NCBI GenBank assembly: GCA_036272915.1
Contig: DATAXV010000007.1
Location: 1 to 14,141, forward strand
Source of the DNA: DATAXV01 sp036272915
Lineage (GTDB): Bacteria; Chloroflexota; Dormibacteria; Dormibacterales; Dormibacteraceae
Reading direction: 5' to 3'
Length of the DNA: 14,141 nucleotides
Positions 8,202 to 14,140 of this stretch are shown in pieces. The position numbers were made by a program, and so were the translations under genes. The notes under the pieces are model-generated. The model made no database searches. It was not told the origin of the DNA and worked only from the letters and a program-made list of their open reading frames with translations. The stretch's first letter is position 1. Every line of letters begins with the position of its first letter.

Positions 8202-8536
8202 GCGACGAGAAGACAGCGACCTTCCGCGATCTCAAGCTGGACGAGATCAAGCCCCTGGTCGACGGCGGCGAGCACGATGTCGTCGACGTCCGCGAGCCCT
8301 GGGAGCGGCAGCAGTACGGGTTCATCCCCGGTTCCCGCAACGTCGTCCTGGCCTCGATCCTGGCCAACCCCAGCGCCCAGAAGTTCCGCGACGGCACCAT
8401 CTTCGTGTGCGAGGTCGGGGAGCGGTCGGGCGTCGCCTGCGAGATGGCGGTGGCCCTTGGCGTCCAGGACGTGATCAACTTCCGCGGTGGACACCGCGCC
8501 TGGCGCGAGGCCGGCCTCCCGTCCCCTAAGGAGTAG
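8198..8536 (+). CDS. single-domain rhodanese (sulfurtransferase) in the suf operon
   Basis: A 112-residue rhodanese-fold protein with no signal peptide. The early VVDVREPWER (28-37) and GFIPGSRNV (41-49) blocks are standard rhodanese signatures. The active-site loop is C71-E-V-G-E-R76, a CxxGxR form, so the persulfide-forming cysteine is present. FRGGHRAWREAGLP (95-108) is the conserved C-terminal motif. Rhodaneses carry sulfane sulfur to acceptors. Lying between sufU and sufT and translationally coupled to sufU (ATGA overlap, GGAGGAGGA at 8180-8188), it may pass sulfur into or out of the SufS-SufU-SufBCD path, or detoxify excess persulfide. That role is inferred. Its donor and acceptor are unknown. 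Confidence 0.92.
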   Translation: MSDEKTATFRDLKLDEIKPLVDGGEHDVVDVREPWERQQYGFIPGSRNVVLASILANPSAQKFRDGTIFVCEVGERSGVACEMAVALGVQDVINFRGGHRAWREAGLPSPKE

Positions 8537-8540
8537 AGAG

Positions 8541-8864
8541 ATGAGCGAGGAGACGACCACCGGAGCGGTCACCGAGGCGCAGGTCCTGGAGGCGCTTCAG
8601 GAGGTCTTCGACCCCGAGATCCCGGTCAACATCGTCGACCTCGGGCTGGTCTACCAGGTGGACATCACGGGGACTCAGGTCGACGTCAAGATGACGCTGA
8701 CCGCCATCGGCTGTCCGATGGCCGACGAGGTCCTCGGCGACGTCCGCAACCGGGTCCTCCAGATCCCGGGCGTGGAGGAGGCACGGGCACAGCTCGTCTA
8801 TGACCCGCCCTGGACGCCGGAGCGCATGACCGAGGACGCCAAGTGGGAGCTCGGGATCGTCTGA
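8541..8864 (+). CDS. sufT: SufT, MIP18/DUF59-family Fe-S maturation factor
   Basis: A 107-residue protein of the MIP18 (DUF59, PaaD-like) family. The family core EVFDPEIPVNIVDLGLVY (21-38) is complete, the conserved cysteine C58 is in LTAIGCPMAD (53-62), and the C-terminal VYDPPWTPERM (86-96) is intact. SufT proteins help mature Fe-S proteins and are commonly encoded at the end of suf operons, as here. The ATG at 8541 has AAGGAG at 8528-8533, overlapping the rhodanese stop region (4-nt gap). As the last recognisable suf gene, it is followed by a hairpin (8875-8910) and a tiny membrane protein gene. Confidence 0.93.
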   Translation: MSEETTTGAVTEAQVLEALQEVFDPEIPVNIVDLGLVYQVDITGTQVDVKMTLTAIGCPMADEVLGDVRNRVLQIPGVEEARAQLVYDPPWTPERMTEDAKWELGIV

Positions 8865-8874
8865 CCCGTTCTCA

Positions 8875-8910
8875 GACGCCGGCATGATCTGGGTGGTCGT
8901 GGCCGGCGTC
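8875..8910 (+). terminator. hairpin after sufT with a start codon in its loop
   Basis: GACGCCGGC (8875-8883) and GCCGGCGTC (8902-8910) are perfect 9-bp inverted repeats with an 18-nt loop, followed by a pyrimidine run (CTTCTCTTCCTCTTC). It begins 11 nt after the sufT stop, where an operon terminator would sit. The loop begins with the ATG (8884) of the small membrane protein, so it could instead control that gene's translation. Confidence 0.45.
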
Positions 8911-9018
8911 CTTCTCTTCCTCTTCGCCTCCAAGTGCCATGCCCGCTGGCTGGAGGTGATCTCGGTGATCGTGATCGTGATCGCCGGGTTGATCGAGATC
9001 CTGAAGGCGCACGGCTGA
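8884..9018 (+). CDS. 44-residue two-helix membrane miniprotein
   Basis: A short frame, ATG 8884 to TGA 9016-9018, encoding 44 residues that are almost entirely hydrophobic: MIWVVVAGVLLFLFA (1-15) then a short polar turn SKCHARW (16-22) and EVISVIVIVIAGLIEIL (24-40), ending KAHG. This looks like a helical hairpin in the membrane with a positively charged turn containing C18. I do not recognise a family. No clear Shine-Dalgarno precedes the ATG. Codon use is similar to the neighbours, with heavy GTG/ATC use for the hydrophobic stretch. It lies 19 nt after sufT on the same strand, so may be co-transcribed if the 8875-8910 hairpin does not terminate. Similar miniproteins are often missed by gene callers. 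Function unknown. Confidence 0.5.
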   Translation: MIWVVVAGVLLFLFASKCHARWLEVISVIVIVIAGLIEILKAHG

Positions 9019-9100
9019 CCGGCGGCTGGCCCGCGCATCTGGGACACTTCAGGCGTGCCAACAACTGCTTCTGCTCCGGCTGCCTCACCTCGGGAGCGAG

Positions 9101-9232
9101 GTGCTGGAGCGTGAGCGCGACGACACCCTGCGGGGTCGGGTCGATGCGATCACGGCCAGCGCCGGCAAGTATGCCGGGGTGTTCGGCGACGACCACCTGA
9201 CTCGGCTCCGCGAGGACTGGCCGCTGGACTGA
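9101..9232 (+). CDS. short open frame, possible remnant of a small (antitoxin-like?) protein
   Basis: A GTG at 9101 with GGGAG at 9092-9096 opens a 43-residue frame ending in TGA 9230-9232. The product is hydrophilic and protein-like: VDAITASAGKYAGVFGDDHL near the middle, then TRLREDWPLD. Such R-x-x-W-acidic tails are seen in small antitoxin-type proteins, but I cannot assign a family. The frame stays open upstream to beyond 9019 with no ATG, and a GTG at 9055 in another frame (encoding VPTTASAPAASPRERGAGA) stops at 9113. A single frameshift could join the two into one roughly 59-residue protein. It may therefore be a decayed or mis-sequenced small gene, or chance coding. Confidence 0.3.
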   Translation: MLERERDDTLRGRVDAITASAGKYAGVFGDDHLTRLREDWPLD

Positions 9233-9255
9233 AGGCGCCCGGTCCGGGGCTTGGA

Positions 9256-9681
9256 TCAGTCGCCGCCGGCGCGTCGGAGGATCTCGGACACCCCGGAGAG
9301 GAGCGTCGCCCGCCGGCCCGTCGGAAGCTCGTCCACGAGCGCCTCCAGACGCGCGGACACCTCCATGTGGCAGGCGCCGGCAGCGAGGGCGCCGTCGGCG
9401 GTGAGCTCGACCTGGCAGGCGCGCCGATCGCCGGCGTCGCGCCTACGGGAGACCAGGCCCCTGGCCTCGACCCGGTCGACGAGGCCGGTCAGGCTCGACT
9501 TCTCCAGGTGAAGCGCCCGGCTCAGCTCGGCCATGCGCACGGGACCAGGGTGCAGCCGGCAGAGCATCTGCGCCTGCTGCGGGGTCAGCCCGTGGTCCCG
9601 GCTCACCTCGGCGAACACGCGCTGCACGAGATGCGCGAGCTGCACCAGCGCATCGGCGGTCTCGATCTCCTGATCGGCCAT
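9256..9681 (-). CDS. MarR-family transcriptional regulator
   Basis: A 141-residue MarR protein of typical length. GLTPQQAQMLCRL (31-43) is the standard start of the DNA-binding domain, MAELSRALHLEKSSLTGLVD (50-69) is the helix-turn-helix, and the wing is SRRRDAGDRRACQVELTADG (78-97). Cysteines at 41, 89 and 104 exist but no known sensor pattern is evident. It is divergent from an FSP1-like FAD oxidoreductase, separated by 90 bp with three dyads related in sequence, so it very likely represses itself and that enzyme. The ATG at 9681 lacks a clear Shine-Dalgarno. A TAGACT hexamer (9691-9696, minus strand) 9 nt upstream suggests an almost leaderless message. Confidence 0.9.
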   Translation of the reverse strand: MADQEIETADALVQLAHLVQRVFAEVSRDHGLTPQQAQMLCRLHPGPVRMAELSRALHLEKSSLTGLVDRVEARGLVSRRRDAGDRRACQVELTADGALAAGACHMEVSARLEALVDELPTGRRATLLSGVSEILRRAGGD

Positions 9682-9697
9682 GTGAGACCAAGTCTAC

Positions 9698-9726
9698 TTG
9701 ACAACAGTTCGCACTACGAATTAAAT
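9698..9726 (+). promoter_or_regulatory. promoter of the FAD oxidoreductase gene
   Basis: A perfect -35 TTGACA (9698-9703) is followed, after exactly 17 bp, by TTAAAT (9721-9726; 4 of 6 to consensus), giving an expected start near 9733. The first dyad of the operator array fills the spacer and the second covers the start site, so a bound repressor would block it. Confidence 0.65.
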
Positions 9727-9758
9727 TAGTTCGTACTAAGGACAATTCGTAATGCGAA
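9708..9758. promoter_or_regulatory. three-dyad operator array, probably for the MarR protein
   Basis: TTCGCACTACGAATT (9708-9722) and AATTCGTAATGCGAA (9744-9758) are inverted copies of each other, matching at 14 of 15 bases. Each half also holds its own TTCG-N5-CGAA dyad (9708-9720, 9746-9758). A third dyad, TTAGT-TCGT-ACTAA (9726-9739), lies midway. Centres are about 19 bp apart, near two helical turns, so dimers could bind side by side on one face. The array overlaps the plus-strand promoter and lies just upstream of the divergent MarR gene. Its AT-richness stands out sharply from the surroundings. Confidence 0.7.
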
Positions 9759-9771
9759 CCAGGGGTGCGTG

Positions 9772-10860
9772 ATGAGCGTGAGTGTGAGCGTGGCCGTCAT
9801 CGGCGGCGGATACGGCGGGATAACCGTGGCGAAGGCGCTGGACGAATTGGCCGACGTCACCCTGGTCGAGCGCAGGGATGCCTTCGTCCACAACGTCGCC
9901 TCGCTGCGCGCGCTGGTGGACCCGGGGTGGACCGACCGGATCTTCCTCCCCTACGACCGGCTGCTGGCGCGGGGCCGGGTGCGCCGGGGCCGGGCCGTGC
10001 GAGTCGACGGAGGGTCGGTCGAGCTCGACTCGGGCGAGATCCTGGCGCCCGACCACACCATCCTCGCCACGGGCTCGACCTACCCCTTCCCGGCCAAGAC
10101 CGACCGCGATGACAGCGGCGCCGCCAGAATCCGGATCCGCGCCGCCCACAAGGCCGTGGCCGAGGCCGAAGACGTCCTCGTGCTCGGCGCCGGACCGGTC
10201 GGGCTGGAGCTGGCGGGCGAGATCCTGGCGGCCTGGCCGGAGAAGCGCGTGACCATCGTCGACCCGGCCGACGACATCCTCTCCGGCGCCTTCTCCGGCG
10301 ACCTTCGAGCCGAGCTCCGCCGGCAGCTGGACGGGCTCGGCGTGAAGCTGCTGCTGGGGACCTCGCTCGAGCGGGAGCCCGTCTCGGCGCCGGGCGAGCC
10401 CGGGCCCTTCAGCGTCGCCACGAGGTCCGGTCAGACCCTCGCCGCCGACGTCTGGTTCCGCTGCTACGGGGTCGCCGCGGTGGCCGACTACCTTGCCGGG
10501 GACCTGGTCGAGGCGCGGCTGCCGACTGGCGAGGTCCGAGTCACCCCCGAGCTTCGCATCGTCGGGCACGAGCGGGTGTTCGCGATCGGCGACATGGTCG
10601 CCCTTCCCGAGGCCAAGCTGGCCCGGGCGGCGGGGCAGCAGGCACGCGTCGTCGCCGTCAACGTCGAGAAGCTGATCCGAGGTGAGCAGGACCTGGTCAC
10701 GTACACGCCGGCACCGCCCGGCATCTCGATCCCGCTCGGACCGCGCGGCGGGGCCTCCTACACGCAGGACGGCGGCCTCAGGGACGCGGAGACCACGTCC
10801 AAGCTCAAGGGGATGGACCTCCGCATGAGCAGCTACATCTCCCTCTTCGGCCTCGAGTAG
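9772..10860 (+). CDS. FSP1/AIFM2-like FAD-dependent NAD(P)H oxidoreductase
   Basis: A 362-residue two-dinucleotide-fold flavoprotein of the pyridine nucleotide-disulfide oxidoreductase superfamily, closest by motifs to the FSP1/AIFM2 and NDH-2-like quinone reductases. The FAD site is VAVIGGGYGG (7-16) with the ribose-binding E33. FVHNVASLRALVDPGW (38-53) and TGSTYPFPAK (100-109) resemble AIFM2. The NAD(P)H site is LVLGAGPVGLELAGEI (136-151), and AIGD (271-274) is the second FAD motif. No CxxC redox pair is present, so it is not a disulfide reductase. It has no obvious membrane helix or signal. The ATG at 9772 has AGGGG at 9761-9765; a GTG one codon earlier (9769) is an alternative. Likely repressed by the divergent MarR. 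Quinone substrate is an inference. Confidence 0.85.
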   Translation: MSVSVSVAVIGGGYGGITVAKALDELADVTLVERRDAFVHNVASLRALVDPGWTDRIFLPYDRLLARGRVRRGRAVRVDGGSVELDSGEILAPDHTILATGSTYPFPAKTDRDDSGAARIRIRAAHKAVAEAEDVLVLGAGPVGLELAGEILAAWPEKRVTIVDPADDILSGAFSGDLRAELRRQLDGLGVKLLLGTSLEREPVSAPGEPGPFSVATRSGQTLAADVWFRCYGVAAVADYLAGDLVEARLPTGEVRVTPELRIVGHERVFAIGDMVALPEAKLARAAGQQARVVAVNVEKLIRGEQDLVTYTPAPPGISIPLGPRGGASYTQDGGLRDAETTSKLKGMDLRMSSYISLFGLE

Positions 10861-11634
10861 CCGCCGCCGGAGGGCCTCAGGACCCTCACCACCTCGATCC
10901 ACTGCCAGACGTCCAGCTCGTGCACGGGGGTGTCGGAGGCGATGCCGACCCGGCTTCGCAGGCGAGCGGCCGCGTGGCGCGCACCGCGCGAGGCGAGCAG
11001 CCGGTCGAGCCGGCCTCCGGATCGGTAGGCGTCGGCGACGAGGCTCAGGTAGCCACGCCGCTCATGAGCGGCGAGGAGCGGCCGGGCGCGGCGCCGCACG
11101 GAGAGGACGGCGGCGTCGGAGCTGGGCGCGGGAACGAAGAGCCCGGCCGGCAGCCGGCGGGCGATGAAGACCTCGAACCACGGTTGCCAGGTCAGGCTGG
11201 CCAGGCTCGGCGAGGCCACGCCGGCACGGTTGAGACCGAGCCCCCAGCCCACGATCAGCTCCGCCCGGAAGAGCGACCCGCCCGGGTCGAGCAGGCGGCG
11301 AAGAAGCGCCGTGGTCAGGTGAAAGGGCAGGTTGCTGACCACCTTGTAGGGATCGCGGGGCAAGGGCAGCTCGAGGGCGTCCCCCTCCCTCACCTCGACG
11401 CAGGGCTGCCCGGCGCAGCGACGCCGCCCAGTGGGGATCGACTTCGATCGCGATCACGCGGCCGGCACAGGATGCCAGCTGGGAGGTGATGGCACCGGAT
11501 CCCGCCCCGATGTCGAGAACGACGTCGGCGGGCCCGACCTCCGCCTGCTCCGTGAGCTGAGCCGCTACCTGCTCGCTGCGGAGGAAGTTCTGGGAGAGCG
11601 CACGCCGCGCCCAGCGCTTCGTCTGCGAAGGCAC
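10833..11634 (-). pseudogene. Erm-type rRNA adenine N6-dimethyltransferase, frame broken
   Basis: Two adjacent frames together make one Erm/KsgA-family protein of about 266 residues, full length for Erm. The first runs from GTG 11634 (GGGAG at 11643-11647): RRALSQNFL (10-18), motif I VVLDIGAGSGAIT (38-50) and IAIEVDP (61-67). Similarity then moves to another frame, with VEVREGDALELPLP, motif IV NLPFHLTTALLRRLLD, SLTWQPWFEVFIARRLPAG, FVPAPSSDAAVL and VRRRARPLL, ending at 10833. NLPF rather than NLPY and the WQPWFE/RRLP block favour Erm over KsgA. The switch falls near 11409 and needs skipping one base (or loss of two, modulo three). No internal stop or other damage is seen, so recent inactivation, an assembly error or recoding are all possible. 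An intact Erm would methylate 23S rRNA A2058 and give macrolide-lincosamide-streptogramin resistance. The 3' end overlaps the convergent oxidoreductase by 28 bp. Confidence 0.82.
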
Positions 11635-11658
11635 CGGATAGCTCCCATGGCGGGCGTC

Positions 11659-11664
11659 ATTCTA
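11659..11664 (-). promoter_or_regulatory. -10-like TAGAAT upstream of the erm-like gene
   Basis: On the minus strand TAGAAT follows the stop codon of the upstream membrane protein gene by only 3 nt and precedes the GTG at 11634 by 24 nt, with GGGAG in between. It matches TATAAT at 5 of 6. No good -35 is visible, so the gene may be transcribed both from here and by read-through. Confidence 0.35.
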
Positions 11665-11667
11665 CGC

Positions 11668-12342
11668 TCAGCACCGCGTCGCGCCGAGATCGGCCTGCAC
11701 CTGCTGTAGCTGCTGGGATCCCTGGTCGATGTACTGGGTACCGGCCGAGACCTCCTCCGGCTGGTCCTGATCGATGCCCGCGATGGCGTCGGCGGTGCCG
11801 CGGCTGAAGAGGTCGAGCGACTGGTGAAGGGCGCTGTCGGCGGTGCGCAGGCAGACCGGCACCGGGGTCTGGTCGAGGTCTCGCTGGAACTGGTGGACCT
11901 GGTCCTGAAGGGTGACCAGCGCGCTCTTGCAGGCGGACAGCTGGCCGGGGTCGCCGCAGGCGTTGCTGACCGTCTGAAAGGAGGCGTCCAGCTGCGCCCC
12001 GCGGACGGTGACCAGCTGCGCGTAGGCCTGTGCCGCCGCCCGCTCGCCGCCCGGCGTCGGCGAGACCGCCACCGACGGCGTCGGCCGCGGGGTCGGCGCC
12101 GCCTTTGCCGGTGCCCCGTGCGGGAGGACGAGGAGGACGGCGCCGACCAGAGCGGCCACGGTCAGGATCCCGACCAGCACCGGGAACCAGGGCAGCGAGC
12201 GGCGCTCCCGGATCGGCCTGGCGGGCGGGGCGACCGGGACGATGCCCGTCTCCGCGGACCTGTCCACGGACTGCCACTGCTCGCCGTCCCACCACCACTC
12301 CCCGTCGGCGGTGAAGCGGCGACCCTTGGGCTGCTCCTCCAT
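11668..12342 (-). CDS. single-pass membrane protein with N-terminal WWDG-x2-W motif
   Basis: A protein of 224 residues from the ATG at 12342. Near its N-terminus RRFTADGEWWWDGEQWQSV holds a WWDG-x2-W tryptophan motif like that in DUF2510-type cytoplasmic tails. Next come a proline-rich stretch, an arginine cluster (IRERR) and one membrane helix (about 52-74, FPVLVGILTVAALVGAVLLV). A proline/threonine-rich linker (about 78-98) leads to an external, mostly helical domain with four cysteines (two NACG/SACK-like, VPVCL, and the C-terminal ATRC), perhaps two disulfides. No catalytic motif is seen and I do not recognise the family. The frame also opens at 12378 (12 codons earlier); I prefer 12342 because the extra codons lack character and TAGCCT (12353-12358) could be a -10 ten nt upstream. 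Neither start has a Shine-Dalgarno. The erm-like gene follows after 33 nt. Confidence 0.75.
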   Translation of the reverse strand: MEEQPKGRRFTADGEWWWDGEQWQSVDRSAETGIVPVAPPARPIRERRSLPWFPVLVGILTVAALVGAVLLVLPHGAPAKAAPTPRPTPSVAVSPTPGGERAAAQAYAQLVTVRGAQLDASFQTVSNACGDPGQLSACKSALVTLQDQVHQFQRDLDQTPVPVCLRTADSALHQSLDLFSRGTADAIAGIDQDQPEEVSAGTQYIDQGSQQLQQVQADLGATRC

Positions 12343-12378
12343 TCGCTGCCAAAGGCTAAGCACTTTGCGCGCCGCCAT

Positions 12379-12631
12379 CGGTACCCAACCGAACCGATGG
12401 GACGAACTGCTCAGGATCTGCGGACCGATGGCACGTCAGGGGGGCACACGGACGCCCCCCGGACCCGGGACCGGAGCCCCGCCCCGGGCGGGACCGGCAC
12501 CGGCGGCGATAGCATCGAGGAGATGTCGAGGGACGCCCCGGGTGATGCCGGCGCGGGGTCGATCTCGCCCGCCGGGCCGGTCCGGCGGGAGGCCAGCCGC
12601 TGGTGCCGCCGCCGGGCGGCAGGGGGGATCG
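12379..12631 (+). promoter_or_regulatory. divergent intergenic region with candidate -10 (12510-12515)
   Basis: About 250 nt between the membrane protein gene (minus) and the Gfo/Idh/MocA gene (plus). It is very GC-rich and mostly featureless. TAGCAT at 12510-12515 is the only reasonable -10 for the plus strand (4 of 6), with no recognisable -35. Seven nt later an ATG (12523) opens a 38-codon frame, arginine-rich at its end (RREASRWCRRR), whose stop at 12637-12639 overlaps the start of the oxidoreductase gene. It could be a leaderless upstream peptide or chance. Confidence 0.3.
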
Positions 12632-13675
12632 ATGTCTGAGCCGTTCCGTCTCGCCGTCGTCGGGTGTGGGAGCATCGCGCCCGCCTGGCTCGGTCCGCTC
12701 GGTGACCGCACCGACATCCGGATCGTCGCCCTCGTCGACACCGTCGAATCCAACGCCAGGAGCCGGGCCGGGGAGTTCGGCCTCGACGCCCCCGTCTTCA
12801 CAGGGCTGGAGGAGGCGCTGAGCGCGACCACGCCCGACGTCGTCTGCAACCTGACCCCGCCGGCGCTCCATCACCCGGTGACGCTGACCGCGCTCGAGGC
12901 GGGCTGTCACGTCTTCACCGAGAAGCCGCTGGCCGCGGGACTGGATCAGGCGGCGCAGCTGATCGACGCCGCCGACCGGGCCGGACGCCGGCTCACGGTG
13001 ATGCAGAACCGCCGGTACATGGCGACCATCCGCGGTCTGCGCGACGCGGTCACCGGCGGCGCCATCGGCACCCCCGGCCTGGTCGGGATCGACTTCTTCC
13101 GCGGGCCCCGCTTCGGCGGCTTCCGCGACGAGATGGACAGCCCGCTCCTCCTCGACATGGCCATCCACACCTTCGACGCGGCCCGCTTCATCACCGATGG
13201 CCGGGCGGTGGCGGCGACCTGCACCGAGTTCAACCCTCCCGGCTCCTGGTATCGGGGCGCGGCGGCGGCGCTCTGCACCTTCGAGCTCGAGGGCGGCCTG
13301 CTGGTCTCCTACCGCGGCTCATGGGCGGCGACCGGCCTCCCCACCTCCTGGGAGAGTGCCTGGAGGGTGGTCGGCAGCAGGGGCACCGCGATTTGGGAGG
13401 GCGACTCGACGCTCCGGTGCCAGGTCGAGGTGGACGCCGCCGGCTTCGAGCGCGAGACCCGCGAGATCGAGATCTCCAGCTCCTGGGAGGGGCGGAGCGG
13501 CCACGGCGGCTGCATCGACGAGATGCTCACCGCCCTCGCCGAGGGCAGGCCGGCCGAGACCGACGCCCACGACAACGTCCACAGCCTGGCCATGGTGCTG
13601 GCCGCGGTCGCGTCCTCGTCAGCCGGGGGCCGGAGGATCGAGATCGCCGAGGATGGGCGGAGCATCTCCTCGTGA
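12632..13675 (+). CDS. Gfo/Idh/MocA-family NAD(P)-dependent oxidoreductase
   Basis: A 347-residue sugar or inositol-type dehydrogenase. The N-terminal Rossmann domain has LAVVGCGSIAPAWL (7-20) for dinucleotide binding and ALVDT (33-37), where the acidic D36 suggests a preference for NAD. The family signature FTEKPLA spans 95-101 (E97-K98-P99, catalytic lysine K98). The C-terminal alpha/beta domain carries LLLDMAIHTFD (172-182), with the D175-x3-H179 catalytic pair. The substrate cannot be deduced. The ATG at 12632 is chosen because AGGGGGG (12621-12627) precedes it and the Rossmann fold begins at once; the frame is open much further upstream without similarity. The next gene begins 31 nt after its stop on the same strand. 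No regulator is adjacent. Confidence 0.9.
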   Translation: MSEPFRLAVVGCGSIAPAWLGPLGDRTDIRIVALVDTVESNARSRAGEFGLDAPVFTGLEEALSATTPDVVCNLTPPALHHPVTLTALEAGCHVFTEKPLAAGLDQAAQLIDAADRAGRRLTVMQNRRYMATIRGLRDAVTGGAIGTPGLVGIDFFRGPRFGGFRDEMDSPLLLDMAIHTFDAARFITDGRAVAATCTEFNPPGSWYRGAAAALCTFELEGGLLVSYRGSWAATGLPTSWESAWRVVGSRGTAIWEGDSTLRCQVEVDAAGFERETREIEISSSWEGRSGHGGCIDEMLTALAEGRPAETDAHDNVHSLAMVLAAVASSSAGGRRIEIAEDGRSISS

Positions 13676-13706
13676 GGCGCCGCCCGGGTCCACGTCGGGG
13701 CCGGCG

Positions 13707-14093
13707 ATGACCGGCGCCGACGTGCGTCGCTGGTGCCGGCAGCGGCCGGAGACGACCGAGGAGTTCCCCTTCGGCCCCACCGCCCGCGTCTTCAAGGTCT
13801 CCGGCCTCATGTTCGCGCTCATGCAAGACGAGGGCGAGCCGGAGACCGTCGTCCTCAAGTGCGACCCCCGCTACGCGCTCGACCTGAGGGAGGGACACCC
13901 CGACTCGATCGGGACCGCCTACCACTTCAACAAGCGCCACTGGAACAGCGTCCGCCTCGACGGAAGCCTTTCGCGCGAGCTGATCCTCGAGCTCCTCGAC
14001 CACTCCTACTCGCTGGTCGTGGCCAAGCTGCCGAGGGCGGCGCGGGACCGGATCCGGGCGCTGGCCGGGTTCGATCCCGACGAGCCGGGCTGA
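13707..14093 (+). CDS. MmcQ/YjbR-family protein
   Basis: A 128-residue protein of the MmcQ/YjbR (double-wing, CyaY-like fold) family, cytosolic, often annotated as a DNA-binding protein though its true role is poorly known. Family features are PETTEEFPFG (14-23), FKVSGLMFALM (29-39), the KCDP turn (51-54), and the hallmark HFNKRHWNSV (73-82) followed by a C-terminal helix LILELLDHSYSLVVAKLP (92-109). Length is normal. The ATG at 13707 matches the usual family start; another in-frame ATG at 13653 would overlap the preceding gene by 23 nt. Shine-Dalgarno is weak (CGGGG, 13696-13700). It probably shares a transcript with the Gfo/Idh/MocA gene. The terminator-like hairpin follows its stop. Confidence 0.88.
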   Translation: MTGADVRRWCRQRPETTEEFPFGPTARVFKVSGLMFALMQDEGEPETVVLKCDPRYALDLREGHPDSIGTAYHFNKRHWNSVRLDGSLSRELILELLDHSYSLVVAKLPRAARDRIRALAGFDPDEPG

Positions 14094-14100
14094 TTAGGAC

Positions 14101-14140
14101 GCGGGGTCGGGAGGCGGACGGCGCCGCCACCCGACCCCGC
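14101..14140 (+). terminator. strong GC-rich hairpin after the YjbR gene
   Basis: GCGGGGTCGGG (14101-14111) and CCCGACCCCGC (14130-14140) form an 11-bp perfect stem. It continues past one A-A mismatch with five more pairs (14113-14117 with 14124-14128), leaving a 6-nt loop. It starts 7 nt after the YjbR stop. The window ends one base later, so any T tract is not visible. Confidence 0.7.

Noticed and set aside
9236..9251. Palindromic GCCCGGTCCGGGGC-like stretch downstream of the second MarR gene.
   Set aside because: The two arms are separated by a single base, so it cannot fold as a normal hairpin, and no T tract follows. Chance in GC-rich DNA is likely.
10833..11393. Independent 186-residue gene starting at the GTG at 11393.
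   Set aside because: The product begins in the middle of the methyltransferase fold (MREGDALEL) without the SAM-binding motif, so it is the back part of the frame-broken erm-like gene and not a separate gene.
11824..12522. Plus-strand open frame opposite the WWDG-type membrane protein gene.
   Set aside because: It is antisense to a protein with a clear membrane helix, linker and cysteine domain, and its own product has no recognisable features.
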